Notes: generated by a model not told the origin, from the letters alone. A stretch of 45,698 bases of DNA from Deltaproteobacteria bacterium (GCA_016875335.1 VGRO01000026.1:1-45698); one strand, 5' to 3'; shown: positions 7,929 through 16,678, numbered from the stretch's first letter. A program made the numbers and translations.

Positions 7929-9227
7929 TCACTGCCGCGAGACCCGCACCAGGCTCTTCTCGCCTTTGCGCTCGGTGATGAGCCGGGCGCCGCGCTTGTA
8001 CGAGAAATAGGACCAGGCCCAGGTCACCAACACCACGAAGCGATTGCGGAACCCAATGAGTTGGACCAGGTGGATGACCAGCCACGCCAACCACGCCGGG
8101 TAGCCGTGCAACTCGGTGTCGCCGATCCATGCGATCGCCCGGCTGCGACCGATCGTCGCCATGCTGCCGCGGTCGACGTACTCAAAGGGCGTGCGCCGCT
8201 CTGGCGGCACTTCGCGCGCGATGATGTCGCCGACATAGCTGCCCTGCTGCATCGCAACCGGGCACAGGCCGGGCAGCGCCTGACCATCCACCGTGTGGCA
8301 CGCCATGTCACCGATCGCGAACACCTGCGGGTGCCCAGGCAGGGCGCAGTCGCGTCCGACCACCACCCGGCCGCCGCGATCGGTGGGCACGCCCAACGAT
8401 TCGCACAGCCGGGTCGCCCGCACGCCCGCCGCCCACAACACCGTACTGGCGGCGATGCGCTGGCCGTCCGCCAGGACCACGCCGCCGCCGTCGATGTCGG
8501 CCACGCGCGCGCCCAGCCGCAGGTGTACGCCCAGTTCCGCCAGTTGGTCGGCCGCACTGTGCGAAAGCGTGGCGGGAAAGCCGGTCAGGATGCGGTCGCC
8601 GCTGTCGACGAGCACCACCTTGGCGCGCTCGGGGTCGATGTGACGGAACTCGTTGGCGAGCACCGTGTGCGCCAATTCCGCGATCGCGCCCGCCAGTTCC
8701 ACCCCGGTCGGTCCGCCGCCGACCACCACGAACGTCAACAGCCGCTCGACCTCGCCGGGGTCGCCGGCCCGCTCGGCGCGCTCGAACGCCAGGAGCACGC
8801 GGCGGCGGATCTCCAGGGCGTCTTCGACGGTCTTGAGGCCAGCGGCCACCTGCTCCCAGGCATCGTGGCCGAAATAGGTGGTCTTGGCGCCCGCCGCCAG
8901 CACCAGCCAGTCGAAGTCGAGCGTGGCACCGTCGTCGAGCGAGACCTGACGGCGGGCCAGGTCGACCGCGGTCACCTCGCCAAGCAATACCCGCGCGTTG
9001 CGCTGGCTGCGCAGCACCGACCGGATGGGCGCGGCGATCTCGGCTGGCGAGAGGCCCGCCATGGCGACCTGGTAGAGCAGGGGCTGAAACAGGTGGTGGT
9101 TGGTGCGATCGACCAACACGATGTCGACAGCCGCCGCCGCAAGGCGCCGCGCGCACCACAAGCCGCCAAAACCGCCGCCGACGATGACCACCCGCGGCCG
9201 ATCCGCCGCGCCCGTTCCGCTGCCCAC
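7929..9227 (-). CDS. ndh: Type II NADH dehydrogenase (NDH-2)
   Basis: 432 residues. GTG start at 9227 with GGAGG five bases upstream; the open frame continues further but without homology. NDH-2 passes electrons from NADH via FAD to quinone without pumping protons, at the inner face of the membrane. First Rossmann motif for FAD: VVIVGGGFGGLWCARRL. Typical early NDH-2 block: LVDRTNHHLFQPLLYQVA. NADH-binding Rossmann motif: TFVVVGGGPTGVELAG. C-terminal FAD motif: VFAIGDMA. The last 60 residues hold the amphipathic/hydrophobic membrane anchor (PAWLAWLVIHLVQLIGFRNR ... WSYFSYKRGARLI). Divergent from the PilZ-kinase gene across a 315-bp gap. Confidence 0.92.
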   Translation of the reverse strand: MGSGTGAADRPRVVIVGGGFGGLWCARRLAAAAVDIVLVDRTNHHLFQPLLYQVAMAGLSPAEIAAPIRSVLRSQRNARVLLGEVTAVDLARRQVSLDDGATLDFDWLVLAAGAKTTYFGHDAWEQVAAGLKTVEDALEIRRRVLLAFERAERAGDPGEVERLLTFVVVGGGPTGVELAGAIAELAHTVLANEFRHIDPERAKVVLVDSGDRILTGFPATLSHSAADQLAELGVHLRLGARVADIDGGGVVLADGQRIAASTVLWAAGVRATRLCESLGVPTDRGGRVVVGRDCALPGHPQVFAIGDMACHTVDGQALPGLCPVAMQQGSYVGDIIAREVPPERRTPFEYVDRGSMATIGRSRAIAWIGDTELHGYPAWLAWLVIHLVQLIGFRNRFVVLVTWAWSYFSYKRGARLITERKGEKSLVRVSRQ

Positions 9228-9371
9228 CCCGACCTCCCGCTGGCCACGACCGCGCGGCGGATCTTGGCCCACCGACTGGTGGGCGGTCAACGTGGACAAG
9301 GTCCAGCACTTCGGACAGTTGTCAGGTTCTGCAAGGATGGCTGTACGGGTCCGCCTCTCCTTGCCACCTTG

Positions 9372-9381
9372 GCACATGTGC
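9372..9381. promoter_or_regulatory. Palindrome GCACATGTGC, possible operator
   Basis: A perfect 10-bp palindrome 23 bp upstream of the -35 of the PilZ-kinase promoter. The same decamer recurs at 20993–21002, 24 bp upstream of the -35 of the MopE-like lipoprotein promoter. The shared placement suggests a common regulator, but ten bases can recur by chance. Confidence 0.3.
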
Positions 9382-9404
9382 ACGCAAGGAAAACGTGCGA
9401 GCGG

Positions 9405-9433
9405 TTGGCATGCGGCGCACTGCACGCTACCAT
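9405..9433 (+). promoter_or_regulatory. Putative promoter of the PilZ-kinase gene
   Basis: TTGGCA (9405–9410), 17 bp, TACCAT (9428–9433). An in-frame ATG at 9432 overlaps the -10, so it is unlikely to be the translation start. This is why the start at 9543 was chosen, leaving a leader of about 100 nt. Confidence 0.5.
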
Positions 9434-9542
9434 GGCCGATGCCGACAAGGGCGCCTGCGCGTGGACTTTCCAGCGTTGGCATGGTAGTTGTGCCCCCAAG
9501 CGGCGATCCGCCGCGCGGAAGGGCGGTTCCGGTGGCCCGAGC

Positions 9543-12128
9543 ATGTTCGTAGAACGGCGCCGATTTCCGCGACGCGACGTGACGTTGCGCGCCCAGACCC
9601 CGGGCAGCGTCAAGCCTGACTTGGTGTGCATCAACGTCGGTCCGGCGGGCGGCTACTTTGCGGCACGTGCGCGGCCGCACGCTGGCGCCTTGGTCGAGAT
9701 GTCGATTCGGCCGCCCGGCGACAAGACCCCGGCGGTCGTGGTCACTGGCAAGGTGTTGTACGTCCTGGAGACCCATGCCACGCGCGCACCCGGCTTTGCC
9801 GTTGCTTGGTGCGAGGCGCGCAGCGCGGTCGGATCCGATCCACTGCGCAGCCTGCTGGCCCGGGTGTTTGGCCTGCCCGACGATCAACTGGTCCTGCACC
9901 ACAGTGAGCGCGAAGTCGTCTGCAACATCGAGGCGATCATCGCGCGGATGGCCGCGCCGGTCGTCGAATGCGAACCCCCCACCAGCCCGCGGCCGATCGG
10001 CGGGTCGGCGCGCGAATCTGTGCTCCTGCAAGCCGCCCGCACGCGCGGCGCCGAGCGCACCGGAGCCGGCCGGGCCGCTGCCGCCGTGGCGCAATCCAGC
10101 GCACACGCCTCCGCGGTTGCGCAAGGCACCGTCCCGAGCCAGCCTGCAAGCCGGTCCGCGAGCACCGCTGCACCCGCAGCCGTTCCCGCTGCGTCTGCAG
10201 GACACGCGTCGTCGCCATCGGTTGCGCACGTCGCCCCAGCTCGACCAGTCACGCCGGTGTCCACATCCGTGCTGGCGGTCGCGCGGCCGGCGATTGCGCT
10301 CTCAGCGGGTCATCCCTCGACGCCTGTGCCGGTCACCACCGCGGCTGCGCCAGCTCCGCAGGCGACCGCAGCCGCAGCACCGCCCGCCGCCGTGGCCCAG
10401 GGGCCTGGTGCGCTGCTCGGCATGAATCAGGTCGCGCTGGCGGCCAATCCGGCGTCCAGCGCCGCCCATGTGCTGCCTCCTGTCCAACCGACGCAGCGGC
10501 CAGCTGCGGCCGGCGTGATGGTCCCTCCCGCGGTGCAAGGCCCGAGCGCCCCGTATCCAAATGCCGCGCAGTTCGGCTTCGGCCAGTCCGTCTTGCACTC
10601 AGGCTACCCGGGCGTGGCCGTCACCGGCCAACCCATGGCAGCCGCCAGCTATGCCCAGCAGGCACAGCTGATGCAGCAGGCGCACCTGATGCAACAGGCG
10701 CAGCTGCAGCAAGCCCAGATGCAACAGGCGCAATTGCAGCAGGCGCAGCTTGCGCAGCAGACCCACCTGATGCAGCAGGCCCAGTTGATGCAGCAGGCCC
10801 AACTGGCCCAGCAGTTCGCGCAGCACGCGGGTTTCGCAGCACCGGGCTACCCGGCAGGTGTAGCCAACCCGTTGGGCCAACCGCTGCCGGGTTGGGGCGC
10901 TCCGGCCGTCCCCGGTTGGCCCGGCGCCCAACCCGGTCCCGCCGCCGAGGCACTGCCCGATGGCGCTGCGCCAGCGCCACCCGCGCCCAAGCCCGCAGCC
11001 CTGCGGCCTGATCCCACCTATCCGCAAAGCTACTCCGAGTCGCAACCCGTCGATCCGCGCGGCGCTCTGGCCGCCGTGGCCGCCCGCCAAGCTCAACCGA
11101 AGGGCGCGAAATCGGGCGACGCGGCCGGCAAAGCCTTTGGTGCACGGCCGGTGCAGCCGGCCACGCCGGTGCCCGGGAGCATTCTGCCGGCACCCGATCC
11201 GCGCGCAGCGCACCTGACACCGCCGCTCAGTGTGGCGGTCGCCAAGGAGGAAGACGGCAAGCCGATCCGCACGCTGCCCAGCAAGCCGGCCACCGCCGCA
11301 CCGCCCGGCTGGCCCCCGGGCGTTCCAGCGGCGATCAGCGACCGCTACCGCGACCTGCGTGCCATTGGTCGCGGTGCCAGCGGCGTGGTCTACCGCGCCG
11401 TCGACGACCTGCTCGAGCGCGACGTCGTGCTCAAGTTCTTGGCCGCGACGGGCATGCACGAAGAGGTCGCGCGCCGCTACTTCTTGCGCGAGGTGCGGGT
11501 GGCGTCGCAGTTGCGGCACCCCAACATCGTGCTCATCCACGACATCGGCAAGGCCGACGGGCTGCTGTACTACGCGATGGAGTTCATCGATGGCCATCCG
11601 TTGAGCCGCTACATGGAGCCTCTCAAGCCCATGAACGACTGGCGTTTCTGTTGGAGTGTGGTCCGACAGATCGCCGAAGCGCTCGACTATGCCCACACCC
11701 AGGGCGTGCTGCACCGCGACGTCAAGCCCGACAACGTCATGGTCGCCCGCGACGGCCACGTCAAACTGGTCGACTTTGGCCTTGCGCGGCCGCAGCACGA
11801 CGACTTTGGCGATCGCACCATGCTGGTCGGGACGCCGCACTACATGTCGCCCGAGCAACTGGCGGGCAAGGCCGTGTCGCCGGCGGCAGACCAGTATGCG
11901 CTCGGAGTCATCGTCTACCGCATGCTGACCGGGTACCTGCCTTTTGGCGACAGCAACGTGTTCGTCGCGCACCTGACCGAGCGACCGCGCGACCCGCGCC
12001 AGTTCAACCAGCAGGTGCCAGCGCTGGCGGTCTCGGTGCTCGACCGGATGCTTGCCAAATCACCTGACCAGCGCTACGAGACGTGCAGCGAGGCTGCGGC
12101 CGCGCTCAAGTGGGCCCTGGTGCCGTAG
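9543..12128 (+). CDS. PilZ domain–Gln-rich linker–Ser/Thr protein kinase fusion
   Basis: 861 residues from ATG 9543. Residues 1–120 resemble PilZ: the RxxxR motif (RRRFPRR) is present. The second motif, usually (D/N)xSxxG, reads NVGPAG, so Ser is replaced by Gly and c-di-GMP binding is uncertain. A very long Ala/Pro/Ser-rich disordered region follows, holding a Gln-rich repeat at about 372–427 with units such as QQAQLMQQAHLM. A complete Hanks-type kinase forms the C-terminus (about 600–861): glycine loop GRGASGVVY, ATP lysine 631, HRDVKPDN with catalytic Asp726, DFG, GTPHYMSPEQ and DQYALGVIVYRML. No transmembrane helix or PASTA repeat is present, so the protein is probably soluble. The kinase call is firm; a second-messenger-controlled kinase is inference. 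Transcribed divergently from ndh. Confidence 0.88.
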   Translation: MFVERRRFPRRDVTLRAQTPGSVKPDLVCINVGPAGGYFAARARPHAGALVEMSIRPPGDKTPAVVVTGKVLYVLETHATRAPGFAVAWCEARSAVGSDPLRSLLARVFGLPDDQLVLHHSEREVVCNIEAIIARMAAPVVECEPPTSPRPIGGSARESVLLQAARTRGAERTGAGRAAAAVAQSSAHASAVAQGTVPSQPASRSASTAAPAAVPAASAGHASSPSVAHVAPARPVTPVSTSVLAVARPAIALSAGHPSTPVPVTTAAAPAPQATAAAAPPAAVAQGPGALLGMNQVALAANPASSAAHVLPPVQPTQRPAAAGVMVPPAVQGPSAPYPNAAQFGFGQSVLHSGYPGVAVTGQPMAAASYAQQAQLMQQAHLMQQAQLQQAQMQQAQLQQAQLAQQTHLMQQAQLMQQAQLAQQFAQHAGFAAPGYPAGVANPLGQPLPGWGAPAVPGWPGAQPGPAAEALPDGAAPAPPAPKPAALRPDPTYPQSYSESQPVDPRGALAAVAARQAQPKGAKSGDAAGKAFGARPVQPATPVPGSILPAPDPRAAHLTPPLSVAVAKEEDGKPIRTLPSKPATAAPPGWPPGVPAAISDRYRDLRAIGRGASGVVYRAVDDLLERDVVLKFLAATGMHEEVARRYFLREVRVASQLRHPNIVLIHDIGKADGLLYYAMEFIDGHPLSRYMEPLKPMNDWRFCWSVVRQIAEALDYAHTQGVLHRDVKPDNVMVARDGHVKLVDFGLARPQHDDFGDRTMLVGTPHYMSPEQLAGKAVSPAADQYALGVIVYRMLTGYLPFGDSNVFVAHLTERPRDPRQFNQQVPALAVSVLDRMLAKSPDQRYETCSEAAAALKWALVP

Positions 12129-12198
12129 CCGATTGCACTCGGGGTTGCCCTTTTCCGTCCCGCGGTGCACTCTTGCGCGCGCAGGAAGAGGAGGCATC

Positions 12199-13170
12199 AT
12201 GGAATTCGTACTTGGCGGCATTTTCCTGGTCGTACTTTTCGGTTCGTTCGTCACGATCGCGCAGGGTTTCGTGGGCGTGGTCACCATGTTCGGCAAGTAC
12301 CAGCGCGTGATGTACCCCGGCCTGAACTTCAAGATCCCGATCTTCGAGCGCATCGAACGCCGCGTGTCGGTCCAGAACCGCTCGGCAGAGCTTGAGTTCC
12401 AGGCGATCACGAGCGACCAAGCGACGGTCGGTTTCAAGGCCATGCTGCTTTTCGCGGTCCTGAACCAGCAGGAGGAGACCATCAAGAACGTCGCCTTCAA
12501 GTTCCAGAGCGAAGGCGATTTCATGCGCGCGTTGGTGCGCACGGTCGAGGGGGCGGTGCGTTCGTTCGTCGCCACCAAGCGCCAAAGCGAGATCCTCAGT
12601 CTGCGCAAGGAGTTGGTGGACGAGGTCAAGTACCAGCTCGACCACAACCTCGAAGAATGGGGCTACCACCTCATCGACCTGCAGATGAACGACATCGTGT
12701 TCGATCAAGTGATCATGGATTCGATGGCCCGCGTGGTTGCCAGCGCCAACCTGCGCGCGGCCGCCGAAAACGAGGGCCAGGCCCTGCTCATCACCAAGAC
12801 CAAGCAGGCCGAGGCCGAGGGCCGCGCCATCCAGATCGCTGCCGAGGCCCAGCGCGAGGCCAGCCGCCTTCAGGGCCAAGGCGTCGCCCAGTTCCGCGAA
12901 GAGATGGCCAAGGGCGTACGCCAGTCCATTTCCGAGATGACCCAGGCTGGCCTGGACCCGAGCTTTCTCCTGTTCTTTATGTGGACCGAGGCGATCAAGC
13001 ACTTCGCCGAGCAGGGCAAGGGCAACGTGATCTTCCTGGACGGATCGGTCGAGGGCATGGAAACCCAGATGAAGCACATGATGGGCATGAACGCGCTCGG
13101 CAAGGCGGCCGGGTTTGCCCGGGCTGCTGCTGATACGCCCCCCGTGCCGCCACCGCGGCGACCGGCCTAG
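12199..13170 (+). CDS. SPFH/Band 7 (stomatin/prohibitin-type) membrane protein
   Basis: 323 residues. ATG 12199 is preceded by a strong GGAAGAGGAGG. An N-terminal transmembrane helix (FVLGGIFLVVLFGSFVTIA) is followed by the SPFH core (VTMFGKYQRVMYPGLNFKIPIFERIERRVSVQ in pieces along residues 28–60). A long helical segment rich in Ala, Glu and Gln then forms the usual coiled coil (KTKQAEAEGRAIQIAAEAQREA). The tail is Met-rich, then Pro-rich (PPVPPPRRPA). Such proteins oligomerise as rings on the membrane and organise or protect other membrane proteins. The stop codon TAG is the first three bases of the 220-bp repeat. It lies 70 bp after the kinase gene, perhaps in the same transcript. Confidence 0.9.
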   Translation: MEFVLGGIFLVVLFGSFVTIAQGFVGVVTMFGKYQRVMYPGLNFKIPIFERIERRVSVQNRSAELEFQAITSDQATVGFKAMLLFAVLNQQEETIKNVAFKFQSEGDFMRALVRTVEGAVRSFVATKRQSEILSLRKELVDEVKYQLDHNLEEWGYHLIDLQMNDIVFDQVIMDSMARVVASANLRAAAENEGQALLITKTKQAEAEGRAIQIAAEAQREASRLQGQGVAQFREEMAKGVRQSISEMTQAGLDPSFLLFFMWTEAIKHFAEQGKGNVIFLDGSVEGMETQMKHMMGMNALGKAAGFARAAADTPPVPPPRRPA

Positions 13171-13387
13171 TACCTCAGGCCCGAAATTCGCGCCGGGTTC
13201 CGGCGCGCAACAGGGCTGAGGTACTTCCGGCCGCGGCTGCGGCCGGCCGAGGGGGTGAGCGCGCATGGGCGCGCGAGGGGGCTGCGAGCCCCCTTCACGA
13301 AACAAGCAGCTAGTAGCCGAAACCGATTGAGGATTTGTTGCGGCATTACGGCCCGTATCCCGACGCGAGTTTCGGGTTTCGCCTACT
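13168..13387. repeat. 220-bp palindromic dispersed repeat, copy 1
   Basis: Matches 16679–16898 along its full length with about a dozen substitutions and no gap (about 95% identity by eye), in the same orientation. Internal structure: AGTACCTCAG and CTGAGGTACT arms enclose an 8-bp stem CGCGCCGG/CCGGCGCG. Then come a CCGGCCGC/GCGGCCGG hairpin, GGGGGCT/AGCCCCC, and an outer pair GTAGCCGAAACC/GGTTTCGCCTAC with one mismatch. It begins at the stop codon of the SPFH gene. No transposase is nearby, so it looks like a non-autonomous or REP/MITE-like element. Confidence 0.85.
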
Positions 13388-13442
13388 CGCTTTCACATCA
13401 CGCGCCCGTCGGCGCTGCGATCCGCACCCTCGACTGCCGTGC

Positions 13443-13448
13443 TACCAT
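13443..13448 (+). promoter_or_regulatory. Possible extended -10 for hemB
   Basis: TACCAT preceded by TGC, as in other promoters of this window, but no good -35 is seen 16–18 bp upstream. It overlaps the in-frame ATG at 13447, arguing for the downstream GTG 13489 as hemB start. Confidence 0.25.
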
Positions 13449-13488
13449 GCGGGTCCGCCCGCGACCGGGCGCGAGTCCTGGTGTCGCC

Positions 13489-14487
13489 GTGCCCCGCTTC
13501 GAAGAGCCTCTGCTATTGCCCCAGCGACCCCGCCGCAACCGTCGCAATGACGTGCTGCGCGGCTTTGCCCGCGAGGCGACCCTGGCGCAGCGCCATCTGG
13601 TGCTGCCGCTTTTCATCCACGCAGGGCTTGGTCGGGAGGCGATCCCCTCGATGCCGGGCTGCGAGCGATTGTCGCTGAGCGAACTGGTGACCGAGGCGAC
13701 GGCCGCCCACGCCGAAGGCATCGGCGCCGTGATCCTCTTTCCCAAGATCGCGGAGGACCTCAAGACCTCCGATGGCGCCGAGTGCCACAATGACGCCGGG
13801 CTCGTGCCTCAGGCGGTTCGCGCGCTCAAGGCGACGCTGCCCGGCCTGCTGGTGATGACCGACATCGCGCTCGACCCCTACAACAGCGACGGACACGACG
13901 GCGTGGTGCGCGACGGTTACGTTCAAAACGACGAAACTGTGCGGATCCTGTGTCGCCAGGCGCTGTGTCACGCCCGTGCCGGGGCCGACGTCGTGGCACC
14001 CTCGGACATGATGGACGGTCGAGTCGGCGCCTTGCGTGCGGCGCTCGATGGCGCCGGGTTCGTCGAGGTCGCCATCTTGGCCTATACCGCCAAGTACGCA
14101 TCGGCGTACTACGGCCCCTTTCGCGATGCCCTGGATTCGGCCCCCAAGTTCGGCGACAAGAAGACCTACCAGATGGATCCGGCCAACCGTCGCGAAGCGT
14201 TGCGCGAGTTGGCGCTCGACGAGGCCGAAGGCGCCGACCTGGTCATGGTCAAACCGGCCGGTCCGTACCTGGACGTGATCGCCCTTTTGCGCCAGCACAC
14301 CGCGCTGCCGATCGCCGCGTATCAGGTGTCTGGGGAATACGCCATGATCAAGGCCGCTTGTCACAACGGCTGGCTCGACGAGCGCAAGGTGGTGCTGGAA
14401 TCGCTGCTGGGCATCCGTCGGGCCGGCGCCGACCTCATCCTGACCTATTTCGCTCGCCAGGCCGCCCGCTGGTTGCGCGACGGATGA
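13489..14487 (+). CDS. hemB: Delta-aminolevulinic acid dehydratase (porphobilinogen synthase)
   Basis: 332 residues from GTG 13489; an ATG at 13447 would add 14 residues. HemB condenses two 5-aminolevulinate molecules to porphobilinogen in tetrapyrrole synthesis. The two active-site lysines are visible at 202 (YTAKYASAYYGPFRDA) and 255 (MVKPAGPYLD), the second forming the Schiff base. The metal loop reads ALDPYNSDGHDGVV and lacks the Cys triad of zinc enzymes, so this is probably the zinc-independent, Mg-activated class. The length is normal for the family. The permease gene follows after 25 bp. The hemB-permease pair is bracketed by the two copies of the 220-bp repeat. Confidence 0.93.
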   Translation: MPRFEEPLLLPQRPRRNRRNDVLRGFAREATLAQRHLVLPLFIHAGLGREAIPSMPGCERLSLSELVTEATAAHAEGIGAVILFPKIAEDLKTSDGAECHNDAGLVPQAVRALKATLPGLLVMTDIALDPYNSDGHDGVVRDGYVQNDETVRILCRQALCHARAGADVVAPSDMMDGRVGALRAALDGAGFVEVAILAYTAKYASAYYGPFRDALDSAPKFGDKKTYQMDPANRREALRELALDEAEGADLVMVKPAGPYLDVIALLRQHTALPIAAYQVSGEYAMIKAACHNGWLDERKVVLESLLGIRRAGADLILTYFARQAARWLRDG

Positions 14488-14512
14488 TTGCGCGGCGTAC
14501 GGAAATTCCGCA

Positions 14513-16504
14513 GTGATCGCACAAATTTCCATTCCGGCGTGGACCGGCCAGGGTGCCTGGGGCACGGATTGTGGGGCGTGGCCCTGGTTCCTGATGTCCG
14601 TGGCCGTGCTCGCCCTCGGGCCTGGCGTGTTGTGGGTCGCGCGGCGCTGGCCGGCGCTGCTGCGCGGACTCGACGGCTTTGTGCTCGCTTCGGTCGGCGG
14701 CATCGTGATGGCCGACGTCGTGCCCGAAGCGCTGGAGCGCGGCGGCGTGCCGGCGCTGTTGCTGGTCGCGGCGGGCCTGATGGGTCCCGGCTGGCTCGAA
14801 GCGCGCCTGCAGCGTTCGGCCAACGCGGTGCACACGCTGGCCTTGGCGATGGGCGTCCTGGGTCTTGGTCTGCACGCCGCCTTGGACGGGGCGGCATTGG
14901 CTGGAGCGAGCGACACCCAGGCGCAGGGCCTGGCCGTGGCAGTCCTGCTGCACCGGTTGCCCGAGGGGCTGACCCTCTGGTGGCTGCTGGCGCCCACCCA
15001 GGGGCCACGCGTCGCGGCCGCCGTGCTGCTGGGCGTCGCCGCCGCCACGGCCACAGGGTTCGGACTTGCCGCCTCGGCCAGCGATATCGTGCAGGCGGGA
15101 CCGCTTGCGTGGATTCAGGCGCTGGTCGCAGGGTCGCTGCTGCACGTCGTGTTCCATCGGACCCAACAGGTCGACGTTGAACCACGGCAGGAACCGGTCG
15201 GCCGGCAATGGGCGGCGGCCACCGGGGCGCTGCTCGGCCTGGGGCTGCTGGTGCTGGTGCTGACCCACCACGACGCCAGCGACGGGCATGCCCACCAGGG
15301 CCGGGTGTTCTGGGACCTGGCGCGCGAATCGGCACTGGCGCTGGTGGTCGCCTATGCTGCGGCAGGGCTGGTGCAGTCGCTCTTGCCGCAGGCGTCGGTG
15401 CGTTGGCTCGGTCGCGGATCGCGCTGGGGCCAGGCGGCGCGCGGCGCAGCGTTCGGCCTGCCCTTGCCGATCTGTTCGTGCGGGGTCGTCCCAGTGTACC
15501 GGTCCCTGGCCATCGCGGGGGCACCCACCGCAGCGGGCATCGCCTTTCTGGTCGCCACGCCCGAGCTGGGGCTCGATGCCGTGCTCCTGTCCTTTCCGCT
15601 GCTCGGCGCCGAACTTGCCGGCGTGCGGTTGGCCGCGGCGGCACTGGTGGCCGTGCTCGTCGGCGTGGCGCTCGACTGGGCCGTGCACCGCGGCTGGACC
15701 GGGCAGGCGCTGCGCGTCGATCCGCCCAAACCCGCCGACCCGACCGGTGATTCTGGGGGCTGGCGGGCGCGCCTGGTCGAGGGACTGCGCGTCGGGTTTG
15801 GAGACATGGTGGACCACACCGGCCCGTGGGTGGTCGTCGGCCTCGGCGTGGCCACCCTGGGGCAGAGCCTGCTTGCCGCGGGGGATCTGGCGCGCTGGCC
15901 GGCCGGCCTCGATGTGCCGGTCTTCGCGCTCGCGGGCATGCCGATGTACGTGTGCGCCTCGGGGGCAACGCCGCTGGTCGCCGTGCTGATTGCCGGCGGC
16001 GTGTCGCCGGGGGCAGGCCTGGCGTTCCTGTTGACCGGACCCGCGACCAACGTCAGCACGTTCGGCGTGCTGGCGCAGTTGCACGGGCGGCGATTCGCCC
16101 TTGGCTTCGTCGGTTGCACGGCAGCCGCGGCCATCGCGCTGGGCTGGGCCACCAACCTCGCGCTGCACGGCTACCGCGTGCCCGCGCTTGGCGGCCCCGA
16201 CCACGAACACCACGGCTGGGTGGACCAGGCCGCATTGGCGGTGCTGGTGGCGCTGCTGCTGGTGAGCTTGTTCCGCCAGGGGCCGCGCGGCTTCCTGGGT
16301 CAGGTGCTCGACGTGGCCCGGGTGAGCCATGGCCACGACCACGCCCACGGCCATGACCACGATCGCGGCCTTGATCGTGTCCACGGCCCGGACCAGGTCA
16401 CGCAGCCGTGCGACTGCGGCCATGACCACGGGCCGGGCGATTCCACGGCTGCAGCCGGACCCAAGCCGATTCGCGTCAAGATGACCGCCGGCCCGTCGTC
16501 CTAG
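14513..16504 (+). CDS. ZIP-like domain fused to SO_0444-type (ArsP/DUF318) permease with His-rich tail
   Basis: 663 residues, GTG start at 14513 with a weak ribosome site. Residues about 20–230 are a hydrophobic domain with the two ZIP transporter signatures, HAALDG (His121, Asp125) and HRLPEG (His147, Glu151). A second permease domain starts near 263 and carries PLPICSCGVVPVYRSL (Cys321 and Cys323), ATPELG, LLG, MYVCASGATPL and LLTGPATN. These motifs are typical of the SO_0444 family of Cu/Zn efflux permeases (PF03773-like). The C-terminus is His/Asp-rich (SHGHDHAHGHDHDR, CDCGHDHG), a likely metal buffer. Function is probably divalent metal movement across the inner membrane; direction and metal are not certain. 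The stop TAG is the start of a 15-bp inverted repeat. Confidence 0.82.
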   Translation: MIAQISIPAWTGQGAWGTDCGAWPWFLMSVAVLALGPGVLWVARRWPALLRGLDGFVLASVGGIVMADVVPEALERGGVPALLLVAAGLMGPGWLEARLQRSANAVHTLALAMGVLGLGLHAALDGAALAGASDTQAQGLAVAVLLHRLPEGLTLWWLLAPTQGPRVAAAVLLGVAAATATGFGLAASASDIVQAGPLAWIQALVAGSLLHVVFHRTQQVDVEPRQEPVGRQWAAATGALLGLGLLVLVLTHHDASDGHAHQGRVFWDLARESALALVVAYAAAGLVQSLLPQASVRWLGRGSRWGQAARGAAFGLPLPICSCGVVPVYRSLAIAGAPTAAGIAFLVATPELGLDAVLLSFPLLGAELAGVRLAAAALVAVLVGVALDWAVHRGWTGQALRVDPPKPADPTGDSGGWRARLVEGLRVGFGDMVDHTGPWVVVGLGVATLGQSLLAAGDLARWPAGLDVPVFALAGMPMYVCASGATPLVAVLIAGGVSPGAGLAFLLTGPATNVSTFGVLAQLHGRRFALGFVGCTAAAAIALGWATNLALHGYRVPALGGPDHEHHGWVDQAALAVLVALLLVSLFRQGPRGFLGQVLDVARVSHGHDHAHGHDHDRGLDRVHGPDQVTQPCDCGHDHGPGDSTAAAGPKPIRVKMTAGPSS

Positions 16505-16678
16505 GAGCCTGTCGGTGAAACGCCAGAATCGCGAGATTCTGGCCGACAGGCTCCTAGGCAGGCCGCGGCTGCGGCCTGCCAGCGACAGAAACTGCCTGAA
16601 TTTACTTCAGGCAGTTCTTGGTCGCTGCCTCGATCGCAACCACCACGGAGCCTGTCGGACGATAGTCCGACGGGCTCC
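16501..16678. repeat. Cluster of four strong hairpins
   Basis: (A) CTAGGAGCCTGTCGG 16501–16515 pairs perfectly with 16543–16557, enclosing CCAGAATC/GATTCTGG with a GCGA loop. (B) GGCAGGCCGC 16557–16566 pairs with 16571–16580. (C) AACTGCCTGAA 16590–16600 pairs with 16606–16616, extended by CAGCGAC/GTCGCTG. (D) GGAGCCTGTCGGAC 16647–16660 pairs with 16665–16678 with one G-T. Stems A and D share GGAGCCTGTCGG. The cluster lies between convergent genes (permease and MTHFR fusion), so it could end transcription from both sides. Confidence 0.85.

Noticed and set aside
9371-9388. Sigma-54-like TGGCAC box before the PilZ-kinase gene
   Set aside because: The GG to GC distance is one base too long and the -12 element lacks TTGC; the sigma-70 pair at 9405–9433 fits better.
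9432-9542. Earlier ATG start for the PilZ-kinase protein
   Set aside because: It overlaps the predicted -10 element and adds residues unlike PilZ; kept only as an alternative.
12106-13305. 399-codon minus-strand frame opposite the SPFH gene
   Set aside because: Shadow of a well-supported gene; begins inside the repeat.
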